From Sorangium cellulosum (GTDB taxonomy: Bacteria; Myxococcota_A; Polyangia; Polyangiales; Polyangiaceae), in assembly GCF_002950945.1 (NCBI RefSeq), contig NZ_CP012673.1, positions 3,700,501 to 3,764,500 on the forward strand: 64,000 nucleotides of DNA, written 5' to 3'. Shown piece after piece: positions 19,601 through 27,213 of this stretch. The notes beneath the pieces are model-generated. The model saw only the letters and a program-made list of their open reading frames with translations, did not search any database and had not been told where the DNA came from. Each line of letters starts with the position of its first letter. Within the stretch, counting starts at the first letter, position 1. The position numbers and the translations under genes are program-made.

Positions 19601-19687
19601 CTCCCGCGGCGAGTTCCGGGAAGATCTCTATTACCGCCTCCGGCAGGTGGTCCTGGAGGTCCCGGCGCTCCGTCAGCGGCCGCGTGA
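16619..19687 (+). CDS. TPR-rich sensor half of a sigma-54 regulator (frame-shifted at 19101-19107)
   Basis: This frame encodes about 830 meaningful residues up to the G7 tract at 19101-19107, then about 190 residues of out-of-frame sequence. Residues about 30-130 look like a degenerate STAND/P-loop region (HGRRPVLDA in place of a Walker A). A winged-helix-like part follows. Residues about 300-780 are Ala/Leu-rich helical repeats with TPR-like spacing. CELCGSSACAGC lies just before the tract. Removing one G joins this frame directly to the AAA+ half. The start is uncertain; TTG at 16619 is the first available start in this frame and no strong ribosome site is visible. Confidence 0.7.
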   Translation: MGSVAAACASSATPSEAGGFRTLDERVRDAASRGVLHVHGRRPVLDAVCAHLARRARAVGRSLISAAYAADRDPWRDLALRCGVVSADPAAAARGISSAAQGAILLVSEGEPTRWGSLLLEELSRLVAEGSSSALVVVCSDAAMRPWTSALTIDAVASPDDLHRFWEAFAADAERRVVERIERLDEIEGWCSAVLAMPPEQRLVRPPPSAEAKRLLDRLALSQRPWPSAQLGLIAAPLTQQALGDVARQGAVQELSALGLIEVDHGWIAARQAVVDPASVDAEDVLAIAEVLEAQAPDPWSASRASELFAWLGHADRAEAAAMLAITSVVEPSARADFWQRWARSMRSIPGEPAAAGERLLRAAELALRLGDIEFAIDFSSVARRERESFDALLVHGRATSARGDLTTAALALSRALSLACAPAERARGAVEMAELCCKTGDLAAAKAYAEQGLADAGELATRLQARNILGKLLLSGQAWSEAERHFATDAWEAACGGELTSELRARLNRAIALLSSGRLDEARSMLAKVLEDGEQRGERMAAAYALTNLAVVANLKHDYPEALRLFERSIDIFRKIGDKVVLVSLIANLAELRLQLGLLAEAEQALAFARKVCGPVIPGVWITHVACVAAQIHVECGRAHEAWTELDAAFAYGVGPKLGECYAVAARIALDDGDLLQAAQMIQKARAEATSDRRRAEVALLEAMRARAAGEPFGQAAAEALALSRQAHSRECALDAHVLLHHASASGHRPPHAPEDEPTAARSHIEAALALRDRIAESLPPEIARRFLSRRSFAELARLEACARSAVEADPRGCELCGSSACAGCARGGRSHPEAVEHAPRAQADGGDDARDAQPDPPDREGRRERRDGPDPRRERHREGARRRGDPRGERAAHGPADQGQLRRLGRDAAALGAVRPREGGVYRGGGAPSGALRARRGGDALPRRDRGHLAAHAGGVAPCPPRQDVRAGRGCHPAARQRSNPLRHAPRPACNGLPRRVPGRSLLPPPAGGPGGPGAPSAAA
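19101..19107 (+). other. G7 homopolymer where the regulator reading frame breaks
   Basis: The frame with the TPR half and the frame with the AAA+ half differ by one base. Reading the tract as six G gives a continuous junction R-G-A-A-R-T-L-R-P-S. The tract is the obvious place for an insertion, a sequencing error or polymerase slippage. Confidence 0.75.
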
Positions 19688-20258
19688 TCTGCCCATGATC
19701 GCGGCGGCGATCCTGGAAAGGATCGCCGGGGAGCGCGGCACGCCGTCGAAGCGCCTCTCGAGCAGGGCCGTCGCGGCCCTGTCGCAGCACTCCTGGCCGG
19801 GCAACGTGCGCGAGCTCGAGAACGCCCTGCGCGCCGCAGCGATCTTCGCGGACGGTGAGGTGATCGATCTCGAGGACTTCACGATGAACGTCGAAGGGCT
19901 GCGCGCCCTCGACGCGGTGGACCCGCCGAGCGCTCCCATGGCGTCCAGACCTGGCATGTCACATGCTTCCGAGCCTCCCAGCGGATCGCGCCCGTCGGTG
20001 TCCGACCGGGCAGAGCTGGAGCCTCAGCCCTCCTCGGCCGCCGCGGACCGCACGCCGCTGGAGCTCGCCTACGCGCAGGTGAGAGGCGGGGTCAGCTTGA
20101 GCGACATGAAGCGCGAGATCGAGCGCGAGTGCATCGCCCGGGCGCTCGACGAGAGTCGAGGGAATATTACGCGTGCCGCGGTGCTCCTGGGTATGAAGCG
20201 GCCGCGCCTTTCCCAGCTTGTCAAACAGTATGGCTTTGGTGGGACGTCGGAGGAATGA
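19155..20258 (+). CDS. Sigma-54-dependent activator, AAA+ and Fis-type HTH half
   Basis: From the first in-frame ATG this is 367 aa; the frame is open further upstream to the G7 tract. It has the Walker A GESGTGKE, the sigma-54 contact loop GAFTGA, Walker B-like LFLDEIGDI, the GNVRELEN sensor II motif and a Fis-type HTH at the end (NITRAAVLLGMKRPRLSQL). It remodels the sigma-54 RNA polymerase closed complex using ATP. There is no receiver domain, so control probably came from the TPR half, which is now in another frame. If translated alone it may act constitutively. The next gene starts 4 bases later. Confidence 0.88.
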   Translation: MVGTTPAMLSLIHQIEKVGASDATVLIHGESGTGKELVAEAIHEVSARRMGPLIKVNCAALVETLLLSELFGHEKGAFTGAAARRRGRFELAEGGTLFLDEIGDISPRTQVALLRVLQDRTFERVGGVTPLRANVRILCATHRDLRAMVSRGEFREDLYYRLRQVVLEVPALRQRPRDLPMIAAAILERIAGERGTPSKRLSSRAVAALSQHSWPGNVRELENALRAAAIFADGEVIDLEDFTMNVEGLRALDAVDPPSAPMASRPGMSHASEPPSGSRPSVSDRAELEPQPSSAAADRTPLELAYAQVRGGVSLSDMKREIERECIARALDESRGNITRAAVLLGMKRPRLSQLVKQYGFGGTSEE

Positions 20259-20262
20259 AGTG

Positions 20263-20649
20263 ATGGGAGCTTGTAGGAGGAGTTGGCTGTTTGGGGGCCT
20301 CGCGCTTGTGCTGCCGGCATCTGTGCTGCTCGCCGGGTGTGTGGTCGCGTCCGAGGAGGGCGACGAGCAGACCGGCGAGAGAGGGAGCGATCTCGATCCG
20401 GTGGCCTTCGAGCAGGCGCCCGGGAGCCAGGGCCACGGCGACGCGCGCGTCCGCGAGATCGTCGACGCTGCGGCGCTCCCGGCGCGCGGCCCCACGCGGC
20501 TCCCCAGCGTCGAGGAGCGCCTGCCCGCGGCGACCTACGTGCGATCGAGGGAGCAAGAGAAAGCGGATCCAGCGCCGATCCCCTGGCAGCCCCAGGAGGG
20601 CTCGGAGGTCAGCGCCCCCAGCTCGTCCGGGAGCGACGGGACGCGCTGA
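20263..20649 (+). CDS. Small putative lipoprotein
   Basis: The protein is 128 aa. The ATG at 20263 has GGAGG 8 bases upstream, overlapping the end of the preceding regulator gene. The leader is basic, then hydrophobic, and ends in LLAGC, a clear lipobox. The mature part is polar, acidic and Pro/Ser-rich with no cysteine and no recognised domain, suggesting a disordered secreted or membrane-tethered protein. Position between a sigma-54 activator and a histidine kinase suggests co-transcription, but nothing in the sequence tells its role. Confidence 0.7.
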   Translation: MGACRRSWLFGGLALVLPASVLLAGCVVASEEGDEQTGERGSDLDPVAFEQAPGSQGHGDARVREIVDAAALPARGPTRLPSVEERLPAATYVRSREQEKADPAPIPWQPQEGSEVSAPSSSGSDGTR

Positions 20650-20732
20650 GCCGCGCCGCTGAGCCGGGGCGACGCCGTCGCCCTGGGCGTGTTTTGGCGC
20701 TGCGCCGCGCCTCACCGCGGTAGCCTGCGGGC

Positions 20733-22946
20733 GTGGCGCCGCTCGGGATCGATCTCCGCACACGGACGACCCTGGTCTGCGGGGCCCTGGCCCTCGCCAT
20801 CGCGGCCTCGACGCTGCTTCGAGGCCGCGTCCGCCGCGTTCACCTCTTCTTCGCCGCGTTCGCCGCCGACGTCGGGCTCTGGTACCTGTCGCAGTCGCTC
20901 TTCGGCTTCTTCCAGGCGTCGATCTGGGAGCGCTTCACCGCGATCCTGGCCGTGCTGCTCCCGCAGTTCGCGCTGCAGCTCTTCGAGGCGATGATCCCCC
21001 ACGACGGGGATCGGCGCTCGCGGCTGCTCCGGTTCGCGGGGGTGCTCGTCATCCCGCTGTTCGTCCTCGTGCTGGTGAGCCGTGAGCCGGGCTCCTGGCT
21101 CGACTGGCTCACGCGCGGCTGCATCTTCACCTACGTCTTCGCGCTGCTCACCGCGGGGCTCTACACGCTCGGCCAGCGCGGCAAGCAGAGCTCGTCGCGC
21201 GCGACGCAGCGGCGCGTGCGCTTCCTCGTGGTGATCGGCGCGCTCGCCGGGCTGGCCAGCGTCGCCGATTTCGCCTGGTTCCTCGGCGCGGAGCCGCCGC
21301 CGGTCGGCGCGGCGCTCTCGATCGTGTTCCTGTTCGTCCTCGCCCAGGCGCTCCGGCACGAGCGGCTCCTCGACGCGTACGAGATGCTCGCGCGCCTGCT
21401 CGTCGCCACCGCCGTCGCGTTCCTGATCGCGCTCATCTTCTACCTCCTGCTCACGTTCATCGGCGGCTTCAACACGATGTACCTGAACGCGGTGCTCGCC
21501 GCGATCGTGGTCCTCGTGCTGTTCGATCCGCTCCGCGAGCGCGTCGAGGAGCAGATCCAGCGCCTCTTCCTGCGGGAGCGCTTCGATCTCGATCGCTCGC
21601 TCGCCGAGGCGCGGCGGCGCCTCGTGCACACGCTGGAGGTCGAGGAGATGGGTTCGATCGTGATGAGCGCGCTCGAGCAGTCGCGCCGGGTGACCGCGGC
21701 GGCGCTGTACCTGCGCGATCAGGACGGGACCGGCTTCGACCGGCTCGCCTCGCTCGGGCCCCGGGTCCCCGAGCGGATCGAGGTGGCGACCGCGCGGGCG
21801 CTGCTCGAGCGCCTCGATCGGGGGCCGCTCGCGATGGAGGAGCTCGAGCGCGAGGCCCGCGAGCGGCGCGCGCGCCTGAGCCACAGCGACGCGGTCGACG
21901 ACGGCAACTTCGCGCGGCGGACGGAGGTGCGCCCCCAGGTCCCGGAGGACGCGGTGCTCGCCGCGGCCGAGGTGCTCGGCAGCCTCTGCTCGGGCGTCGT
22001 GCTCTGCGCGCGCGACGAGCAGGGCGAGCCGATCGGGCTGCTCGTGGTGGCGGACACGCGGGTGCGCGACGCGTTCTCGCCCGAGGAGCTGACGCTGCTC
22101 GAGACGCTCGCCGCCCAGATCGGCGTCGTCGTGGAGAACTCCCGCCTCTACGCGCAGATGAAGGAGCGAGACCGGCTCGCGCTCCTCGGCCAGATGGCGG
22201 CCGGGCTCGCGCACGAGATCAGGAACCCCCTCGGCGCGATCAAGGGCGCGGCGCAGCTGCTCGCCGATCCGGTGCCGGAGGCGCAGCTCGATCCGGCGTC
22301 GCGCGAGTTCATCGGGATCATCCTGGAGGAGGTCGACCGGCTCGACCGCGTCGTGGGGTCGGTGCTCGATCTCGCGCGGCCGGCGCAGGGCTCGGTCGTC
22401 CCGACGGACGTGAACGCGATCGTGCGCCGCACGCTGCAGGTGCTCTCGATCGAGCGCCGGAGCGATCAGCTCGAGGTCGAGGTCACGCTCGACCCCGATC
22501 TCCCCCGGGTCGCCATCGATCCCGAGCAGCTCCGGCAGGTCTTGATGAACCTGTTCCGCAACGCCGCGCAGGCGATGAAGGGCCGGGGCAAGGTGGTGAT
22601 CTCCACGCGCGTCCGCTTCGGCCGCGGGACGCGGCCGGGCTCCGGCTCGGACGAGCCGTTCGTCGAGCTCAACGTCGCCGACAACGGGCCGGGCATCTCC
22701 CAGAAGGTGCTCGCGAACATCTTCCTGCCCTTCTTCACCACGAAGGAGAAAGGGACGGGGCTCGGGCTGTCGATCAGCCAGCGCATCGCGCAGAGCGCCG
22801 GCGGCCGCATCGAGGTCCGCTCCTACGAGGGCAAGGGGAGCAACTTCGCCGTGATCCTCCCCGCAGCGGTCGACAAGCTGGGCGCGCCGGCCGCGGCCGC
22901 GGCGCGGCCGACGGCGGAGCCGGCGCCGATCGAGCGACCCGGCTGA
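20733..22946 (+). CDS. Membrane sensor histidine kinase (NtrB-like, with GAF)
   Basis: The protein is 737 aa. Residues about 10-275 contain eight to nine hydrophobic segments forming a membrane sensor. A GAF-like domain occupies about 295-475. The HisKA domain has phosphoacceptor His494 in LAHEIRNPLGAIKG, and the ATPase domain shows the N box NLFRNAAQAMKG, G1 DNGPGIS and TGLGLSI. This kinase core is of the NtrB/ZraS type that usually drives sigma-54 activators. No response regulator is adjacent, and the neighbouring activator lacks a receiver. The GTG start at 20733 follows the small lipoprotein by 83 bases. Confidence 0.92.
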   Translation: MAPLGIDLRTRTTLVCGALALAIAASTLLRGRVRRVHLFFAAFAADVGLWYLSQSLFGFFQASIWERFTAILAVLLPQFALQLFEAMIPHDGDRRSRLLRFAGVLVIPLFVLVLVSREPGSWLDWLTRGCIFTYVFALLTAGLYTLGQRGKQSSSRATQRRVRFLVVIGALAGLASVADFAWFLGAEPPPVGAALSIVFLFVLAQALRHERLLDAYEMLARLLVATAVAFLIALIFYLLLTFIGGFNTMYLNAVLAAIVVLVLFDPLRERVEEQIQRLFLRERFDLDRSLAEARRRLVHTLEVEEMGSIVMSALEQSRRVTAAALYLRDQDGTGFDRLASLGPRVPERIEVATARALLERLDRGPLAMEELEREARERRARLSHSDAVDDGNFARRTEVRPQVPEDAVLAAAEVLGSLCSGVVLCARDEQGEPIGLLVVADTRVRDAFSPEELTLLETLAAQIGVVVENSRLYAQMKERDRLALLGQMAAGLAHEIRNPLGAIKGAAQLLADPVPEAQLDPASREFIGIILEEVDRLDRVVGSVLDLARPAQGSVVPTDVNAIVRRTLQVLSIERRSDQLEVEVTLDPDLPRVAIDPEQLRQVLMNLFRNAAQAMKGRGKVVISTRVRFGRGTRPGSGSDEPFVELNVADNGPGISQKVLANIFLPFFTTKEKGTGLGLSISQRIAQSAGGRIEVRSYEGKGSNFAVILPAAVDKLGAPAAAAARPTAEPAPIERPG

Positions 22947-22950
22947 CGCA

Positions 22951-22967
22951 GGCGAGCGCGCCTCGCC
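22951..22967. terminator. Short hairpin between convergent genes
   Basis: GGCGAG at 22951-22956 pairs with CTCGCC at 22962-22967 around a 5-base loop, filling most of the 25-base gap between the histidine kinase and the leftward dehydrogenase. It may terminate both transcripts. No U-tract is present. Confidence 0.4.
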
Positions 22968-22971
22968 GCGA

Positions 22972-24054
22972 TCAGCCGTAACGCGACGAGAGGAGCTGCG
23001 CGAGCGCGGGGCTCTCGCGCACGAGCGCGAGCGTGTGCTCGGCGTGGCCGTGCGCGTAGCCGTTGCCGATGTAGAGGTCGATGTCCTTGCCGATCCCCTC
23101 GGCCCCGAGGGCGGCGGCGGTGAAGCTCGTGCTCATCGCGAAGAAGTACGCCTTGCCGCGGTCGCGCGTGGCGACGATCGCGCTGAGCTCCACGCCGGGG
23201 ACGTTGACGCACGAGAGCGTGAGGTCCGCGCCCGCGTCGCCCGTGAGCGGCAGCACCACGTCGCGCACCGCGATGGGGTCGCGCGCGTCCGCGACCGCGA
23301 CGTGATCGCAGATCCCGAGCGCGCGCAGGTCGGCGGCGTACTCCGGGGACGCCTCGAGCCCGATCACGCGCCCGGAGCGGCCGACGCAGCGCCGCGCCTC
23401 GGCCGCGCAGAGCAGGCCCGATTTCCCGCCGGCGCCGAGCACCACCACGCTGTCGCGAGAGCCGGCGAAGCGCGCCACCTGGGGCGCCGCGCCGGCGACG
23501 TCGAGCAGCGCGAGCGCGAGCCGCTCCGGCATGTCGCCGGGCATCCGGGCGAGCGGCGCCGAGGCGAAGACGATCGCGGCGCCCTCGACGTCGATCTGCG
23601 CGGACGTGGGGCGCACGGCGACGATCCGGCGGAGCGAGAGCGGCGTGAGCGACAGCGACGCGAGCGTCGCGATGCGATCGCCCACGGCGAAACCGCGGTG
23701 CTCGGCCAGCGCGCCGACCCTGCGCACGACGCCGAGCAGCATGCCGCCCGAGCCGGTCACCGGGTTGTGCTGCTTGCCCCGCCGCGCCACCGTCTCGAGG
23801 ACGAGTCGCGCCACGCCGTCCGGGTCGCCGCCCGACGCCTCCTCCATCTGACGGAAGCTCGCGGCGTCGATGTTCAGCGTCTCCACGTCGACGACGATCT
23901 CGGTCTCGAAATGGCGCGAGGTGTCGGCGCAGAGCCGCTCCGCCGGCTGCGGGAGCGCCCCCGGTGGATCGAGCACGCGGTGCGTGCCCAGCGGATCGCC
24001 TGCGGAGAGGGTGCGTTGCGTCGCTTCGGAGCTCACATCGAGCCCGTTGAACAT
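22972..24054 (-). CDS. kdd: L-erythro-3,5-diaminohexanoate dehydrogenase
   Basis: The protein is 360 aa. It would oxidatively deaminate 3,5-diaminohexanoate to 5-amino-3-oxohexanoate, the step after the two aminomutases in lysine fermentation. Family hallmarks are GTHRVxxPxGxLPQPA (23-37), VDVETLNIDAASF (55-67), NPVTGSGGML (97-106) and the dinucleotide motif GAGGKSG at 207-213. ATG 24054 is chosen because the homologous region starts about 20 residues in; the frame is open to 24306, but that extension is Pro/Arg-rich and non-homologous. lysine 2,3-aminomutase lies 16 kb away, and no 5,6-aminomutase or cleavage enzyme is in the window. Confidence 0.85.
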   Translation of the reverse strand: MFNGLDVSSEATQRTLSAGDPLGTHRVLDPPGALPQPAERLCADTSRHFETEIVVDVETLNIDAASFRQMEEASGGDPDGVARLVLETVARRGKQHNPVTGSGGMLLGVVRRVGALAEHRGFAVGDRIATLASLSLTPLSLRRIVAVRPTSAQIDVEGAAIVFASAPLARMPGDMPERLALALLDVAGAAPQVARFAGSRDSVVVLGAGGKSGLLCAAEARRCVGRSGRVIGLEASPEYAADLRALGICDHVAVADARDPIAVRDVVLPLTGDAGADLTLSCVNVPGVELSAIVATRDRGKAYFFAMSTSFTAAALGAEGIGKDIDLYIGNGYAHGHAEHTLALVRESPALAQLLSSRYG

Positions 24055-24380
24055 GACGGCCCCGAAAGCAAGAGCAATGAGCCGTGAAGGACGCAATGAC
24101 CCTGGCCGGGGGTGTCCGGCGCGCCCGCTCGGGGCCTGCTCGCCCGCCGCCCCAGGAGCGCAGAGCAGCGCTTTTCCCCGAGGATCTCGCGTATTTATCG
24201 CTGGCGGAGGGCGGAGCCAGACCGCGGGGAGGGGGGCGGGGCGGCGCGCCGCGTCGAAGGGAGCGGGCCGCCTCGATCGAAAGAACGGAGCGGATCGCTT
24301 GACCACCTTTGCTCGGTGAAACTAAGCTTTGCCCCCTGCTGGCGCTCCCGTAGCGCAACGAAGGTTTTTTACTCCCTGCG
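24055..24380. promoter_or_regulatory. 326-base divergent gap with a weak promoter candidate
   Basis: This gap separates kdd (left) from the FHA/DUF4388 gene (right). The last 85 bases are clearly richer in A/T than the surroundings. TTGACC at 24299-24304 with TAAGCT at 24323-24328 (18-base spacer) is a possible promoter for the rightward gene. No good Shine-Dalgarno is seen before its ATG. I see no gene in the gap. Confidence 0.3.
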
Positions 24381-25310
24381 ATGGACAACCACGCTCCCAA
24401 GGTGTCGGCAACGCGGCAACTAGCGTTGCGCTTCATCTCCGGGAAGTACCAAGGCGGCGAATTCCCCCTCGGGGAGCAGCAGGAGATCGTCGTAGGGCGC
24501 TCCAGCGACCTCGACATGGTCCTCGTCGAGGATATGGTCTCCCGGCGCCACGCCCGGATTGCATGTACCGATCAGCAGATCGTCATCGAGGATCTCGGCT
24601 CGACGAACGGCACGTTCGTCAACGGCGAGAAGATCAAGAAGACGACGCTGAAGGAGGGTGACCGTGTGCTCATCGGTACCAGCATCCTCAAGGTCGTCTC
24701 CACCGATCCCGGCGCGCCCCCGGCGCGCCGTCGGATGGACGAGCCCTCGTTGAGGAGCGGTCAGACCCGGTCGATGTCCGGGTCGATCGACGAGATCCCG
24801 CTCCCGGATCTGCTTCAGCTCTTCGGCACATCGAAGAAGAGCGGAGTCCTCGTCGTCCGCTCCGACGACGACGTCGGCAAGATCTACCTGCGCAAGGGCA
24901 TCGTGACCTTTGCGACCATCAACGATCTCACCGACGTCCCGCCGCTCAAGAGCGTCTACCGCATCCTCACGTGGGTGGGCGGGACGTTCGATCTGGAGCC
25001 GGCCGAGGAGCGGGTCATGACCGGCGAGATCAGCGCGACGGTGCAGGAGCTCCTCATGGAGGGGCTCCGGCAGATCGACGAGCTGAACAACATCCGCCAC
25101 CAACTCCCGGACCTGTCGGCGCGCCTGGTCATTCCCCAGCCGCTCAAGCCGCTGCTCCGCGACCTCACGCCCGTCGATCTGGACGTCCTCCAGATCGCCT
25201 ACAACCACGGGCACCTCGCGATGGTTCTCAACAAGAGCCCCGCGACGGACCTCGAGACGGCGCAGTCCGTGCTGAAGCTCATCCACGCAGGTTACCTGCG
25301 CGCCGAGTGA
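24381..25310 (+). CDS. FHA domain plus DUF4388 (PATAN-like) signalling protein
   Basis: The protein is 309 aa. Residues about 20-110 are a forkhead-associated phosphothreonine-binding domain, with GRSSDLDMVL, SRRHARI and the DLGSTNGTFVNG signature. Residues about 130-235 match DUF4388 (IPLPDLLQLFGTSKKSGVLVV, then IYLRKGIVTFA), a domain linked in myxobacteria to two-component and kinase signalling. The last 70 residues are helical. It probably reads phosphorylation made by Ser/Thr kinases such as the two encoded at 28216 and 32848. It is cytosolic and has no partner in the same operon. Confidence 0.88.
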   Translation: MDNHAPKVSATRQLALRFISGKYQGGEFPLGEQQEIVVGRSSDLDMVLVEDMVSRRHARIACTDQQIVIEDLGSTNGTFVNGEKIKKTTLKEGDRVLIGTSILKVVSTDPGAPPARRRMDEPSLRSGQTRSMSGSIDEIPLPDLLQLFGTSKKSGVLVVRSDDDVGKIYLRKGIVTFATINDLTDVPPLKSVYRILTWVGGTFDLEPAEERVMTGEISATVQELLMEGLRQIDELNNIRHQLPDLSARLVIPQPLKPLLRDLTPVDLDVLQIAYNHGHLAMVLNKSPATDLETAQSVLKLIHAGYLRAE

Positions 25311-25353
25311 GCCGGTCTGAAGCGCGAGGCGCCGTGAGGCCGCGCCGCGTCCG

Positions 25354-25535
25354 GCGCTGAGCCTGCGGCGCCGCCGCGCTTCCGCGGCGGGATGCACGCG
25401 CTGAGATCACGGGTGCGCCGTGCTCTCGCAGCGGCGTGTGCACGCGCTGAGCCCGCGGCGCCGCGCGCCTCCGGCAGGCGGGCTTGCGGGCGCTGAGCCC
25501 GAGGCGCGGCGCCCCGCTGGGGGGCGCTGCAGGCA
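25354..25535. repeat. Four degenerate direct repeats of about 45 bases
   Basis: GCGCTGAG begins at 25354, 25398, 25444 and 25490, with spacing 44, 46 and 46. Three of the four continue as GCC[CT]G[CA]GGCGC followed by a GC-rich dyad. The units are related but not identical. Confidence 0.75.
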
Positions 25536-25582
25536 CGCCGCGAGGGCTCCCTCAGGGGCCGCGCTCAGGTCTGCAGCAGGCC

Positions 25583-25621
25583 GCAAGGCAGGAAGATCAT
25601 TGTCTTTTCTCCCTGCCTTGC
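25583..25621. terminator. Bidirectional terminator-like hairpin
   Basis: GCAAGGCAGG at 25583-25592 pairs perfectly with CCTGCCTTGC at 25612-25621. The loop is 19 bases and unusually rich in T and A, including TGTCTTTTCT. It sits between the two convergent genes and could stop both. Confidence 0.6.
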
Positions 25622-25679
25622 CGGCGAGGTGGATCGCGTCGAGGGGCCGCCGCTCCGCCGTCCCGGCGGCGAGGTGGCC

Positions 25680-27047
25680 TCAGGCCTTCGACGGGTCGCG
25701 CCCCATGGCCGAGAGGCGCAGCGTCACGGCGCGGGAGTGCGCCTGCAGGCCCTCGGCCAGCGCCAGCTTCTCGATGACCGGCCCCTGCGCCCGCAGCGCC
25801 GCGGCCGTGTACCGGATGAGGCTCGCGCGGGTCACGAAGTCGTAGACGCCGAGCGGCGACCCGAAGCGGGCCGAGCCCCCGGTCGGCAGCACGTGGGACG
25901 GCCCCGCGAGGTAGTCGCCGGCGGCGACCGGCGTGAGGCTGCCGAGCAGCGCCGCGCCGAGCGTGCCGATCTCGGCGAGCAGCGCCTCGGCGTCGTCGAC
26001 GTGGAAGGCGACGTGCTCGACCGCGAGCTGATCGGCGACCTCGGCGAGGCGAGCGCGCGAGCCGACCACCAGCGCCGCCGCGTGCGTCGAGAGCGACGCC
26101 TCCACGATCGAGCGCCGCGTGAGCTCGGGGAGCGCGGCGTCGAGCTCGCGCGCGACCGCCTCCGCCAGCTTGGCCGACGTGGTGGCGAGCAGCGCGTAGG
26201 ACACCTCGTCGTGCTCGGCCTGCGAGAGCATGTCGGCCGCGACGAGCCGCGGATCCGCGGAGTCGTCGGCGAGCGCCAGGATCTCGCTCGGCCCCGTGAT
26301 GCCGTCGATCGACACGTCGCCGAAGACGAGCCGCTTCGCGCAGGCCACGTAGGCGTTGCCGGGCCCCACGATCTTGTCGACCGGCGTGAGCTCGGGGAGC
26401 CCGTAGGCCAGCGCGGCGATCGCCTGCGCGCCGCCCGCGTCGAGCAGGGTCGTCACGCCGGAGAGGTGCGCCGCGGCGAGGGTGGCGTCGTCGGCCGACG
26501 GGCTCGCCAGCACGATCTCCCGCACGCCCGCGACGCGCGCGGGGATGGCCGACATCAGCACGCTCGAGGGGTAACGGGCCTTGCCGCCGGGCGCGTAGAC
26601 GCCCACGCGGCGCAGGGGGCGCACGCGCATGCCGAGGAGGACGCCGTCCTCCTCGTAGCTGAAGCCGGCCTGCAGCGCGGGCCCACCCGGCGCCACGTCC
26701 GCGGGGCCGAGATCGCCCGCGTCGCGCTGCCGCTCGTGGTACCGCGTGATCCTCGCCGCCGCGGTCTCGAGCCCGGCGCGGACCTCCGGCGCGAGCCGCG
26801 CGAGCGCCTCGGCCCCGCCGAAGCCGCCCTGCGACTCGGGGCCGGCGTGGCGGACCAGCGCCTTCGGCGTCCGCCGCTCGAACTTCTCGATGTAGCCGAG
26901 CACGGCGGAGGTGCCCCCGCGCCGCACGTTGTCGATGATCTCGGTCACCGCCGGCGTGACGTTCGCGAGATCGCCCGTGCCGCGGGCGCGCAGGGCAGAC
27001 AGGGTGGACTCGAACTCGGGCGAACCTTCGATGTAGATGGGGAGCAT
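25680..27047 (-). CDS. hisD: Histidinol dehydrogenase
   Basis: The protein is 455 aa, slightly longer than typical. It performs the last two steps of histidine synthesis, histidinol to histidine, with NAD and Zn. Family phrases include RVGVYAPGGKARYPSS, GAQAIAALAYG, VDKIVGPGNAYVACAK, GITGPSEILALAD, AEHDEVSYALL and LPTGGSARFGSPLGVYDF. AVEHVAFH carries the Glu-His pair used as general acid/base. ATG 27047 is preferred; the frame extends 19 codons further but the family starts near LPIY. No other his gene is present, so the pathway is scattered in this genome. Confidence 0.95.
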   Translation of the reverse strand: MLPIYIEGSPEFESTLSALRARGTGDLANVTPAVTEIIDNVRRGGTSAVLGYIEKFERRTPKALVRHAGPESQGGFGGAEALARLAPEVRAGLETAAARITRYHERQRDAGDLGPADVAPGGPALQAGFSYEEDGVLLGMRVRPLRRVGVYAPGGKARYPSSVLMSAIPARVAGVREIVLASPSADDATLAAAHLSGVTTLLDAGGAQAIAALAYGLPELTPVDKIVGPGNAYVACAKRLVFGDVSIDGITGPSEILALADDSADPRLVAADMLSQAEHDEVSYALLATTSAKLAEAVARELDAALPELTRRSIVEASLSTHAAALVVGSRARLAEVADQLAVEHVAFHVDDAEALLAEIGTLGAALLGSLTPVAAGDYLAGPSHVLPTGGSARFGSPLGVYDFVTRASLIRYTAAALRAQGPVIEKLALAEGLQAHSRAVTLRLSAMGRDPSKA

Positions 27048-27213
27048 GGCTTGCGTCGGACCGGCGCGGCAGAGAGGCGCGCGCGGGGCGACACCCCGTA
27101 CCACAGCGCATCGGCCGGCGGTACGTGCTGGTTCCGCGCGCGGCGCCGGCGCGCGCGGGCGCCGCGGCGGCCGGTGAGTTTCCCGGCCCGAGCGGATGGA
27201 TTAGGGTCGGCCC

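Larger units (their letters stand above)
25311..25679. other. Gene-free gap with direct repeats and a terminator hairpin
   Basis: This 369-base gap lies between the convergent FHA/DUF4388 and hisD genes. It contains a four-copy repeat with period near 45 bases and a 10 bp stem hairpin, both listed separately. I see no open frame with the codon bias of the neighbours. Confidence 0.7.

Noticed and set aside
24055..24306. N-terminal extension of the diaminohexanoate dehydrogenase
   Set aside because: The extra 84 residues are Pro/Arg-rich and absent from the family, whose conserved start lies about 20 residues after the ATG at 24054.
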